Source of the DNA: Fragilariopsis cylindrus CCMP1102
Lineage: Eukaryota > Bacillariophyta > Bacillariophyceae > Bacillariales > Bacillariaceae
DNA length: 64,000 nt
Reading direction: 5' to 3'
Assembly (NCBI GenBank): GCA_900095095.1
Contig: FMBT01000299.1
Span: 248,001 to 312,000 of the forward strand
Part shown: one piece after another, positions 32,691-43,682 of the stretch
How positions within the stretch are numbered: the first letter of the stretch is position 1
Layout of the letters: every line of letters begins with the position of its first letter
The notes under the pieces: generated by a model
Database searches by the model: none
What the model was told of the DNA's origin: nothing
What the model saw: the letters and a program-made list of their open reading frames with translations, nothing else
Position numbers and translations under genes: made by a program

Positions 32691-33865
32691 TCTCTGAAGA
32701 AGAAGCAAGTAAGACTTGTCTTGTCGTGCCTTGCTCTATGAAATATTTCTCTTTTTGTCTCGTCTCGTTCTCCTTCGCCTGTACCTTCGTACCTTCTAAC
32801 GTCACTGCTGCCTGCCCTTCGCTTATCGTTAATGATTCGTCTTGAGTCGATCTATGTTCAGCATTCTTGCGATAGAGGATGTACTATAGAGGATACCTAT
32901 TTTTAATTTACTAATGTGATATGATGTAATATGATTGGTTTCGGGTTGTACTATTCGTTCATCTAAGTCAATGGCGATTTTTGGCAACAAGTGTTTTGAT
33001 TTTTAGAAGGCTACACAAGAAAGTCGTTTTGAAATAAAAGAGAAAAAACAATCTCTCTCTTCCAACTTATGTACAATTTGCTATTGAAAGGGGGAATATA
33101 GTATATCACTGCTTGAATCCATTTATAGCAAATGGAATGTATATACTGTATAATGAGGCGATGCTTGTTTTGCACCTTTTGCAAAATGGAGTCGCAGTTG
33201 GAAAAAGTTCCTATGAGCCGTATTTGCCGTGATGAATGAAATAGAAATTTTAAGAGGAAAAAATATTAGATATTCAATTTAGCGAGGTATCTTTTCGTAA
33301 AAAGTTCAAGTCGTATTCTTGTCCGTGCTGCATTGTCTCTTATCGAGTCGAAGTAGTCGATTATCTCAGTCGTGCACGCCAAGTGAAAAAAATGATACTA
33401 GTAGTACATAAACAACTTTGGACTTTGAGGGTTGATCCTAACCTTTATGTAATAATTATTACCTGCACAAACCACCATATAAAAGCAGCCGCTCACTTTT
33501 TAGCCACATGGTGTATTGTCATGTCATGCACCACACAATAGATATAAGGTAGTGACATATCAGATTATGTTATATGGTACATTGTGAAGGATATGTTCCA
33601 TTAAGAACGCATAGAACAGACAGTAAATAATATGGCAATTCATAGGGTACACAAAGAGTAAAAATTGTCCATGACAAAAGTAATAATAACAACAAGGAAC
33701 AATGTAGGTCATACGTACATAATAATGTAGTAGTACGTACTTTGTATGTTTTGATGTTTATAGTTGTTTGATAAGTTGCAATGTATGGCACTAACACTTG
33801 CACAAATCAATTCCATGTAACGTACAAACACTACCCTGTTTGTATGTACCGTCACTGTACAATCA

Positions 33866-33884
33866 CCCCCCCCCCCCCCCCCCC
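33866..33884. repeat. poly-C run (19 C)
   Basis: Nineteen consecutive C followed by ACCCACCAC. Run lengths of this kind are unreliable in many sequencing chemistries. Confidence 0.85.
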
Positions 33885-34480
33885 ACCCACCACATCTTCA
33901 ATCAAACCCACAATTTGAAGACGATTGCTTTGCTCACCCCTACCACAGTAATAATGTAGTCTGGAAATATTGCAAGAAGAATGTTACATGGAGCTGAAGC
34001 TGATACATTACAAATATAAGCATAGTTGAGTCCAACAGGAAGAAGAAGTTGGGGATAGGTAGAATGGATATGGTAGTGGTGGATCATGATATCATCTCTA
34101 CCAACAAGCTATTATATGAGGGACTAACTGATGGAAAGGAATATATTGTGCTAAAGAGATCTGAAAAATTTCACATGAAATCTATGATTCAAACAGGATC
34201 AAATTGCAAGGAAAATATAATCCAAAGAAAAGACCCTATCCCTCCTAATTTCATAATGGACAAGCATAGATAAAATCTAGGTGTAACATCAACAATGTAG
34301 TGAGGTTTTTTTTTTTTTGGTATTGCAAAACACTAGGTCTGCTGCAGCCAATTATAGCAGGCAGGAAACATGCAATACATCAGGATCATCCACATGATTG
34401 AGGAAAGAAGCTTCTGCTGGGCCTTCCGGCACTGTAAATATTGTGGGGGTTGGTCGCAAATTATTAATCATGTTTAGTTT

Positions 34481-34558
34481 TACAGCGTGAGTATACTGTA
34501 CCCGCTTGTTCCCTACAAAGCGGGTACTTGTAAAAAAGTGGGTATACTCCACGCTGTA
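34481..34558. repeat. nested inverted repeat (hairpin)
   Basis: Outer arms TACAGCGTGAGTATAC (34481-34496) and its near-perfect complement at 34542-34558 (one extra base). Inner arms GTACCCGCTT (34498-34507) and AAGCGGGTAC (34518-34527) enclose a 10-base loop. It could fold as a cruciform or be a tiny MITE remnant. Confidence 0.8.
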
Positions 34559-35231
34559 GAAACACGCTATAATAATTTAGTTTCTACCAAACCCCTAAAA
34601 ATTATTAGTGCCGCAATCGTCCTGTACAATCTAAGAAAAACGACTGTTTCTTGCCCATAATAAAGTTAGCGCGGTAGTGTACAGTACTGTATTCAGTATC
34701 GGCATCAGAATATAGAAGAGGGGGGAGTTGGGGAGTTGAGCATTAATACACTGTCATTACAATACTGTAGGGAAAGAGAGGTGGCAATATCATAGATTGT
34801 ATCACAAAACTTAATAATCGATTCGGTAATTTGAGTACTGTTAATCCATCCCCAATCAAAAATTCGTTGAATCAGTCAGAATTAACCAAAGATTCGATCC
34901 GAATCCTTTAATTCAAGATACGAGTCCTGTCCGTCCTGGATCAAATGCTGCCTTCATACGCCTAGGTAAAATATTCTGATCTCGGATAGGCTCTAAGTTA
35001 ATAGTGCATCATCTAACGTATTTCGTTGACACATATACAAGCAGTATAGCATTACATTATACTACTACTTGTAGTGTGTATGTTATCACGGTACGAACGT
35101 TCATTTCACTACACGGCAAAAATCGCCTACCAATATTGAATATCCTGAAGAATATTATTCATCAATTTGCATAACTATATGCACAAACACAGACAATATA
35201 CTTACATATACATAGTAATAATAATAATATA

Positions 35232-36852
35232 ATGGAAGACTTGGATTTTTTGGAAAATGCATCCGCATCCTTTACGGACCTTGAACAGAATGGACCACCC
35301 ATTATGCCATTACCGTTTGATCGACCACAAGTTGGTAGAGCAGTACGAGTCGACGCACCAGTATACAATCCTCTCACACATGAATGTCTCAAGGTTACAA
35401 ATATAATTTATGAACACCATATGGATGGACGGCCACCAGAACGTGCGTACTGGGTTGGACGAAAATTAAAAAAATGTATCTTTGGGGTGTTAAGGAATGT
35501 ACGATATTAAAATTTCGTAATGATCCAGAAATGCCATGGGAGGTAACAGAACATAAAGCTGCTGGTAAAATTATGTCATGGCAAAAAATAAAAGACTTAC
35601 AACATATTGAAGATCCACAAAAGGAGGTAGCTGCAATGCAATTCGTTTCACGAGGTGGAGCACATCCTCATGTTATGGGAGCACTTGATGTGTTACAAGA
35701 TGAAGAGTATTTACTTCTTTTTATGCCATACTGTACATCAGGAGATTTATTTGGTTTCGTTCAACAAGCTGGAAGTAAGTTTCCCTAACATTTTTAAATC
35801 TAATACAACACCAACGTATGAAGGGCTGCAGTACTTTGACTGCTGATTCGATACGTTTATTTCTATGACACAGTTCGTTTGTGAGACGAGACGAGACGTG
35901 TATTGAATATTCGAAGGAAGTCTAACATATTCTTTGTTTTGTTTTCTCTATCATCTGTCTTATCGTTTATCCATTGTATTTTTTGTGGATCGTAGGATTT
36001 CCTGAAAATATGGCTCGGTATTGGTTCACACAAATATTGGATGTAAGTTGCTAAATGTGTTTTGGAAATCTTTGAAAAAAAGGGTGTACCGTATCGGTGA
36101 CAGTAGAACTATATTGAATAGTGTTATGTGCTACTGTAGTAGAATGAACGGCAAATAAGAACGACAACAACAACAACTACCTATATTTCTACCGCGTTAC
36201 AATACATTTTTGCCACATCTAATCATATCTCTATCTGCTTTTGTTGGTAACACCATAATACTATGAAACACCACAGGGACTTACGCATTTGCAGCGTATG
36301 GGAGTGTGTCATCGGGATATGTCTTTGGAGAATATTCTTGTAGACGAATACACTAGATCGATAGTAATAGACTTGGGAATGTGCTTGCGTGTTCCGTACG
36401 ACAATGGAGGTGAAATAGGAGACGTTACGTCTGGAGGATTGCGGCGTCTTATTAGACCACTAATACCTTGCGGAAAACCTAATTATATCAGTCCAGAGAT
36501 ATTGTCCAGTGACGGACCCTTTGACGGATTCGCGATTGATCTATGGGCAACTGGAGTAATTCTATTTATTATGCTAGTAGGTCTTCCACCATGGGAATTT
36601 GCACGACCAGAAGATCCTCGATACAAAATGGTGATAAAAGGAAAGTTAGCTAGAATGTTAGACAGCTGGAAAAGACCGATTAGTGCACAAGCTGCTGATC
36701 TGTTACAGAAGATGTTAATGGAGGATCCACGTCAGAGACTTTCTCTAACAGAAGTAAAAGATCATCCGTGGGTTGTAGGCGAAGCACCAGATACGGAGGC
36801 AATGCATTATCAAGGGGGCGGTAACGATACAGATCAAGGGTGGAGATCATAG
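35232..36852 (+). CDS. Ser/Thr protein kinase, CAMK-like, with DLG in place of DFG
   Basis: Three exons, 35232-35774, 35996-36042 and 36277-36852. One A must be added to the A7 run at 35468-35474, which joins WVGRKLKK to MYLWGVKECTILKF; the model is then 388 aa. The kinase core is recognisable: HKAAGKIMSW with the VAIK-type Lys near residue 113, YLLLFMPYCTSGDLFGFV at the hinge, VCHRDMSLENILVDE with the catalytic Asp near 211, VIDLGMCLRVPY with DLG in place of DFG, and CGKPNYISPEIL as the activation-segment end. The closing block DPRQRLSLTEVKDHPWV is standard. Related diatom kinases carry HRDxSLEN and DxGMCLRVPY too, from memory. Substrates and pathway are unknown. Confidence 0.85.
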
Positions 36853-37580
36853 AGCTTTTATCATGACCACACAAACAAAATGGGCGAACAATGGCAAGAA
36901 GGAACAATTCGATAACAGTTATTGCAGAGTAGAAAACCATTCATAGAATTTATACAGCCAAGAAAATAAAAGCAACACACGATAGAGCTATAATCTAAAA
37001 TATATGCACCATCACTCGATGCGAAGAAAAAGAATCGTCTTGTTTTCACCAATTTGTTGGGAGCAAAACCTCAAATGTTGTCAGTAGTTTATTTTAGCTT
37101 CTCTTGGTACCATTACGTGTTGACCAACAGGGGCAAGGTAACTCTAACTAAGTTTATATCTGACTACGTACTTTTGAAACATGTTGTGATAAGTACTTCA
37201 CATTCTATTGCTATATCCAGATGACCCTGAGGAGCAACATTGTATAAAGTTAAGCTAGGACCTATGTTAATGTATCTACTGTCACCTACGTATAAGAAAT
37301 TAGTCAATAGAGAGAATCATATATTTTTTATCATTGATTATTATTAATCAATGTAATTGATTTAGGTCCTATGTAATACACTGTACATGTTGTGTACAAG
37401 AACTCAGGAACTATTCATCGTGTAATACCTTTGTATTGTCATTAGTTATAGAAATCTTTTCAAGTATATATTGAATATGTCATGGATAAATTCAAAGTCA
37501 AATCTGGAGCTAATCAATACTAGGATAGCAAATGAGGCAATAAGACAAATTCGAGAATAATGGTTGGATAGATGTCCCAC
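36853..37580. other. intergenic region downstream of the kinase
   Basis: 728 bp, AT-rich. It contains a hairpin CATTGATTA/TAATCAATG at 37332-37353 and two TAGGACCTATGT / TAGGTCCTATGT words (about 37256 and 37365). No gene. Confidence 0.45.
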
Positions 37581-38306
37581 TTAAAACGCAGATGAATACA
37601 AGGCATATGATGAGCATATTTGCTGTCCTGTACTATCAGAAACACCAGAGATTAAGAGAGAAAAGTCAAATGTTGTTCCAGAAGTCAAGTTGAGGGTCGC
37701 CGTCTCACTGCTGAGTACCAATTCATCTCTAGGACCCACTAAGATAGTATTAGTTGAAAATTCCTGCAAATCAGTGAAGGCACTGGTGATATTTGCTGAA
37801 TCAATATTTGAGGCAAATGATCCAGAGTTTTCGATGGCTTACCGCATAGATACCACTGCATAAGTTGAGTGAAGGCCATCAATATCACTCTCATATTGAA
37901 CTAACTTTAAGGCACCGTAGTCACTTAGTACCCAGTATTCCCAGCTGATCTTTGAGATACAATCGGAAGGTAGTTCAAGATATTGAAAACTCTCTCTGTT
38001 ATTTTCTTAGTTCTCTTCATCAAAGTCAAAGTCAAGGGTTGAAATGGAAATGGAAATCTTGTTGCATAAGAAGTTACCCCTTGAATTCACGGTAATAATG
38101 CCACCTTGGTTTGCAGTTCCTTGGAAAAATACACTCTTCTCACAATCAATAATTTTGATCTAAACCTGATCTGGTATCATTTCATGTCTGTAGTCTTCAC
38201 AAAACTCAGTATCTCCACATTTGTTACTGGTGACTTGAAACTGGAGCTTTGCAATCCTGGCACCATTGGAGCATACTGTTGCATTTGGTGCTAAAAGATT
38301 TTCACA
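37581..38306 (-). pseudogene. remnant of a diatom-type secreted/surface protein
   Basis: Reading the minus strand from 38306 to the stop at 37581 gives one continuous frame of about 240 codons, broken only by three in-frame stops: TAG at 38160-38162, TAA at 38007-38009 and TAA at 37839-37841. The sequence is protein-like throughout, with Cys and N-glycosylation sites: NLLAPNATVCSNGARIAKLQ, CEKSVFFQGTANQGGIITV, NITSAFTDLQEF and LNLTSGTTFDFSLLISGVSD. From memory this layout resembles a large family of repetitive extracellular proteins in diatoms. There is no frameshift, only nonsense changes, so this looks like a real decayed fragment; no intact start is seen. Confidence 0.6.
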
Positions 38307-39561
38307 GGACCATCTTCCGTTCATACGTGGATAGAATATACAAAAAAATGGAAGATCGCAGTCCGCTTTTAATTGTGCATAGTGATGTGTTAGTGACTTG
38401 TTAGTGACTTGTTAGCTAACAGGGCATTTTTCTGTACCTGGAGATAGATCTTCACTTGTATTTGAAGGCGTTAGTATTCAGTACGCCTCTCTTATGCTTA
38501 TGCACCTCTTCCTGGCGATTCGAAATTTGCCTGCCACCCATATATACATCCTCATAGAATTTTCTCCAAATTACCATATCCAACCAAAACTTTTTGTCTC
38601 TATAACGGTAAGAAGCGCTTTATTTTGTCTGTCAAGTTTTTATCAAACAGATTGATATCCATGGAGATTCGATTTATTACATTCCCATTGTCTGTATCGA
38701 TGGAAATAATTTTCCATTTCAATTCTTTAGTAATTTCGAAGAATTTTCCTTGTCGCAATTTTAACACTGGACCAGGCATTATTTCTTGTTAGTACTTGTT
38801 AGTGACTTGTTAGTGACAGAAACTCAGTAAAATTATCTCATCTTGTTGCCCTCCATAGTGTTTTATTATTATTATTATTACTATTATTATTGACAAATGC
38901 TGCTGCTGCTGCTGCTAGTGAGCTTGGCATGCTATATTTTTCACACTGTTGGTGTCTCTTATTTGAATTCCTACTAGATATAAGTCCAACACTCAACTCA
39001 CTGCTTACTTTCAAGACTAAAAGTAAACACAACAACAACAGCAACAACAATAATAATGCATTATGTTATTATTAAAGGACAACACTCTCATGTAAGTGAT
39101 GTGCCAGGCATGATTCATTTTTGTATTAACTCAATAGTAATAAATTGAATAGAAGAAAAGCAACAATAGATTACAATAGCCAATCAATAATAATCCTGAC
39201 AAGATAATTTTCTCATCATCATCATCATCGTACCTACCTGCCTACTCTCTCCCTATTTGTTGATATTTGTAGCTGTATGTATCGTATCAATGCAAAGCTA
39301 GATAGCTTCAATCTTGAACACATCATGTATCATAGTTTGTTTGCAGAGAGCAGAGGGTGTCTGAACTAATCTATTGTTGCTTTGTAAAAGCTTCCAGACT
39401 GTATATACAAGTCATGCCATAACAGTATACTATGTTTATGGGGAAGCTGGCAACGATTACAGTACACCGTTCTTCGAACACAAAACAAGGTTCGATAGAA
39501 GTCGAGGGTTCGTGCAAATTTTTTTGTACCACGTGATTGAGACTGCGAAGTTCCTGGACTA
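38307..39561. other. intergenic region with short tandem repeats
   Basis: It contains TTAGTGACTTG repeat clusters, an (ATT)n run at 38863-38890, a (CTG)n run at 38897-38916 and an (ATC)n run near 39213. On the minus strand around 38590-38780 a short protein-like stretch (EIMPGPVLKLRQGKFFEI) can be read, possibly another gene remnant; support is weak. Confidence 0.4.
38389..38817. repeat. two clusters of an 11 bp tandem unit
   Basis: The unit TTAGTGACTTG is repeated two to three times at about 38389-38420 and again at about 38784-38817, in the same orientation and about 395 bp apart. Confidence 0.7.
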
Positions 39562-39919
39562 CTTCCTCCGTGCAACGCTTTTTGTCACGCGCGCTATCGT
39601 TTGAAAATCTAGCACCTTATTAAGACGCTATCACTCAAAAAACTAAATAATGCCAAAAAATAACTAGCAAATACTAGTAAAACTATACATCATTCAACTG
39701 TGTGCAACTCTATCAATAAACAATTACTTTCAAAAGTTGAAGGTTCCATCTAAACTTATATTCTACCCAGATTTCATATATCAACATCCATAAGGTTCTA
39801 CCCTAGCATAAAAATAGGCAACCTGATAGACTAAATTAGTACGTGTGAAATGCACGTTAAAAAAATCGCAAAATTAACAAACAATAGCGCGCGTGACAAA
39901 AAGCGTTGCACGGAGGAAG
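39562..39919. mobile_element. Stowaway/Tc1-mariner-like MITE, 358 bp
   Basis: Left end CTTCCTCCGTGCAACGCTTT continues to about 39603; the right end at 39878-39919 is its inverse complement with only one mismatch over the 42 bp inside the target duplication. Both ends are flanked by TA (39560-39561 and 39920-39921), the target-site duplication of Tc1/mariner elements, and the tip CTTCCTCCGT is close to the CTCCCTCCGT tip of Stowaway MITEs. The interior is AT-rich and has no transposase frame, so this is a non-autonomous copy. The high arm identity suggests fairly recent insertion. Confidence 0.8.
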
Positions 39920-40164
39920 TACAAAAGAACAACAAATTAAAACGACAACAAACACAATAAATAGCGCCGATTAGTATGATAAAACAGAAAAACACATACT
40001 TTTTGAATGTCCATCAATCCATAACACTTCAAGCAGTAATGAACAGTTTCCCTTTCGCAGCAACAGCTACTTCACTCCAAAAGAAACAATAAAAAGTCTC
40101 ACCAGCAGATGACAAGAAATAAATATTCACAATATATAATATACTACTAGTACTATAACGTTAC

Positions 40165-41679
40165 ATGGATCGAAAAATCAACAATAATCAGGACGATAAT
40201 CAGGACAATAAGCCGATAGCAGCAGTAGTAGGTGGGGAATCAGCACCTGTTTTTGGAATAATGAGCTCGAGCAATGATACTACTGAAGAGCTACCACCGA
40301 TGAGGTATGTATAACAGTGTTATTTATATACAATATACACTTGTACATCAATTTCTTCATATAATAGTATTATTTTATCTCAACTTTTTCATTCATTTAT
40401 TTGTTTTCTTTCTACTTCGATACTATGCATCACATCATATTACATCGAAATAACCAGAGCCGTGTCTATGATGAGCCAACCAGCTACTCTTCAATTTTCA
40501 ATGGGATCATCTACTGAAAGTGGCAAGTCAGCTGGCATTACATCTATACTAGCAGCGATCAAGCCTTTAACGCTGACATCTAAAAGCCGTTCAATCAGTA
40601 GTGAAGCAATTGCAGTGAAACGCGAATGGAATGAATCCAATTGGAAAGTCACTAGATTAGATGAAGTGCCATTAAATTTTCCCCTCGAACGTACTCGACG
40701 AGAAATCCAAAATGTGTCTGTTGCTGATATTGCAAGTAGAATTTCAAATTCTCTTCGTTTGTTATCAATCGAGGCAGAATATGACGGTGAGAAGGGCAAA
40801 GTCAAGTGCAGGACTAGTGATATGGTCAGCTTTCGTATTCGTCTTTTCGCTGGCAATGAAAGCACACAAGAACCTGTTATAGTTGAAATCCAAAGAAGAA
40901 GTGGTTCACCAAGCTGCTTTATGCGTGTTTGTAAGAATATCCTCGACGGTGCCGAAGGTATAGAAATCCAAGCAGAAACAGTCCCCGCTAGAAAGAAGAT
41001 GCCACCATGGATGATGAAAACACCTGTCAGTAGCATGAAATGTCTTGGTAACGTCCAAAAACGAGATCCACTCAAGGAAATTAATTTGGGTATCAGTAAA
41101 TCACTTGACCTACTGAGATCAAAGGATAAAGACGTCAATGTTCTTGGTCTAGAGAATCTTTGCTATTTGACCGATCCGCTCAAGACTCGACCTGATATGG
41201 CCATTATTAGCTGCAAGGCCATTATTGTCGGTGAACACAGCACGGAGATCCGCGATGAGATTGGAGTAATGCTCCAAAAGGATGCATTCCTACCAGAAGA
41301 ATTCGAAGTAAGTGCTGTAAAGGATATATTCGATAAATGCCGTCATCTCACTATTGTACTTCTATCCAATGTACTAGCGCTGACGTCTAAAGACGGGTCT
41401 CTTGCCGATGCTGTTCAGAATCAGAAATGGTTTACGGAGTTTTTAATTCCTTCCTTGCTTGATGAAGTGAAGAGTTTTGAGACCAGCTCCAACAATGCAC
41501 ATGAAGCAGCATGTGGCTTGACCTATCTGGCAACATGTTCTGGTATTGCCAGACGAGTAATGGAGGAGAATGCTGCCGTTGAGGATCTGCAATCAGCGAA
41601 TCAGTATGCAGTGCACAATCACGAGCTTCTCGCGAGTGAAACAAAACGATTTTTAAAGGTGTTGGGGTATCCTATTTGA
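40165..41679 (+). CDS. conserved protein of unknown function (possible ARM-like C-terminus)
   Basis: Two exons, 40165-40304 and 40458-41679 (153 bp GT-AG intron), 453 aa. Exon 1 adds MDRKINNNQDDNQDNKPIAA and on to PPMR; without it exon 2 has no good ATG. The middle (about 110-200) reads SLRLLSIEAEYDGEKGKVKC then FRIRLFAG and VIVEIQRRSGSPSCF, a layout loosely like the KA1-type membrane or kinase-associated fold. The C-terminal half (about 250-450) is helical with Leu spacing suggestive of armadillo/HEAT repeats (VLGLENLCYLTDP, AACGLTYLATCSGIARRVM). No catalytic motif is seen. I cannot name a family. Confidence 0.7.
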
Positions 41680-41898
41680 ATAAGTTTTGGCACCAAATTC
41701 AAGAATAAAATTTCAATTCTGTATAATTTAATTAGTAGAGCAAAAGAGTTGTTATAAAACCTTTCTTTTTCTATATTTAACTGATTCTCTATTGGTGTAT
41801 ACAACAGTCAAATTCAAATTCGATTTATAATTATGCCTGATTTATCTACTATAACGTTTCCAAAAATAGTACAGCACAATCGCATCAACTTTTACTAG

Positions 41899-43124
41899 TT
41901 AGTCGCTTTCATCAACGTTTGGTTTAGGCGCAAGAAGGAAGCCCTGAATGATAAGTCCTAGTGAAAAAAAGGAAAATACAACACTTGTTATCGGGACAAT
42001 CAATGGACCATCTATGGTCCCATAATTCAAGAATTCGACTGCTGAATGAACGGAAGAACTTATGCTGGTAATACTTATTGACAATAGCGATAGGATCACC
42101 AAAGGTAATAGCGCAGTTGTCGATAGGCCCGTGGAATCAAAATTTGTTGGACAAAGGATACAACAGAGGGTCGAAAAAGGATTGATCGGAGATCGTCAAG
42201 TTGTGGATTTACCAAACTCTTTGTTGTCGGTGCCCTGACAAATGCTGTAGGATTCAACGCGTATCGTGATTCACCAAATAATTCAGCCATCGCATCTGGA
42301 ATCGATAATGTGTACCCTTTTCTGTCATCTTCCTCTATAATTTTACGCATAGCTCTGCCGTTGATAACATAAGCTGTAGTGCCAAGCGCGCTCTGTTGGT
42401 TCTTCGTCGATAATTTTACGATTCTCTTATCATCCGTCTTGGATACTTTTAGGTCAGGAACATACGGAATATAGGCAAGATGAACAACATCCCATTTATC
42501 TTTGTATTCTTGTACAAAATTAGAAATCGCGTCGATACATTCCTGGTCCAAAATTCCGTTATTGAGATACAAGTTGTCTTCGAAAATTAATACATTAAGA
42601 TCGTCGTCTACATCATCGCGGCGTTCATTATTCTTAAAGATACCCAAAAAGTCAAGATTATTCGATATTGATTTCCTCGAGTTCTTTTGAATTATATCTC
42701 TAAATACACTAATGTGAGAATTATAACATCCTCTAACCCTATCTTCATCGTCGGTATCAAATTCTTTGACAGTAACGCTATCGAGAAGATTCACCTCTTT
42801 TAGAATACTCCGAGTTGATGCAATTCTATCTCCACCAGGATCACCGTTCGGACAATGAATTAGGTAAGCAGAATCAATAAAGGACCAGTCCAAAGCCGAC
42901 GACACAGTTTCACAATCACCATCTGTGTCAACTAAGGTCCCTGTTCCCTCAACACTTGCTCGAAGACTAATTGAACATTCGGTCTTCTTGACGAGTAGCG
43001 CTCTATTTGTCGCGAAAGCTTCTACGTGATTAGAGGAACTGAAGAGTAAAACTAGCGACAGCGCCAAGAACAGTTTGGCAGAGATTGAGTAGTTGTAGCT
43101 AGTATAATATGATATCGTCGTCAT
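41899..43124 (-). CDS. GT25-like glycosyltransferase with C-terminal membrane segments
   Basis: Minus-strand gene of about 408 aa when one base is added to the AAAA (+ strand) at 42139-42142; this joins FVQQIF to DSTGLSTTALLPLVIL. Without it the protein ends 11 residues later and the downstream membrane segments have no start. The N-terminus (LFLALSLVLLFSSSNHVEAF) is a signal peptide followed by an AF-type motif, so ER/Golgi or plastid entry. The core has AYLIHCPNGDPGGDR, DRVRGCYNSHISVF, LNVLIFEDNLYL and GTTAYVINGRAMRKI, the order seen in glycosyltransferase family 25 (with EDN where many members have EDD). Two hydrophobic segments follow near the C-terminus. Confidence 0.65.
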
Positions 43125-43682
43125 GGTTAGATCCGCATTTTAATTATTGACCAAATAATTTTGTACAGACATGCATCTGAGATGTGATGTGTAAACATGT
43201 GGCTTCGAATAGAGCGAAATGTTCTATAAGTGATGTGTGATCAACGTCCGTCATCCGCACGTTCAAAAAATTGAACGAAAAAATATTTTCGATTCAGGTC
43301 AACAGTGAAAAAGAATATCAACCTTCATGCAGAACATTTGTGGATAGCAAACCTCTATTTGAAAATTCCATCTAACAAGCCAACCAAACCACAGAACAAA
43401 AAATGACATAAAACAGGTACGGAAGAATTTTTTTTCTTTGTGATAAACTGAAATCTAGAATCATATTATTTACCATTACCAATCCATTCCACAACTATTT
43501 TCCATTGCACATTTTTCCTTTTATTTTCCATTGCCGTATATCATAAATCCAAATCCAATCCATTGCAAATCTTATTCCATTCCGATCTCAGTTGTATATT
43601 TCAGTTCTTTTTGTTCGTATCTACTATTGCATTCAGTCTCGATAAATCCATTCCAATAATCTTTTACTGCTCGTATGCATAT
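43125..43682. other. intergenic region between GT25-like and NOT4 genes
   Basis: 558 bp holding the GT25-like promoter and the NOT4 3' end. CCATT words recur between about 43480 and 43660 (for example TTTCCATTGC). No gene is called. Confidence 0.45.

Larger units (their letters stand above)
32691..35231. other. large divergent intergenic region
   Basis: 2541 bp, the longest gene-free stretch here. It contains a C19 run (33866-33884), a nested hairpin (34481-34558), a T-rich run near 34307 and a TTTTGCACCTTTTGCAAAA inverted repeat near 33169. The 74-codon frame at 34049-34273 and others match nothing known. No transposase or reverse transcriptase motif is visible. Confidence 0.45.

Noticed and set aside
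34049-34273. 74-codon frame in the long intergenic region
   Set aside because: No domain or compositional sign of a gene; length expected by chance in AT-rich DNA.
34850-34935. tRNA-like GATTCGATCCGAATC stretch
   Set aside because: Looked like a T-arm, but no matching acceptor or anticodon arms are found around it.
39374-39604. 76-codon frame overlapping the left MITE end
   Set aside because: Its C-terminus is encoded by the inverted repeat itself; coincidental.
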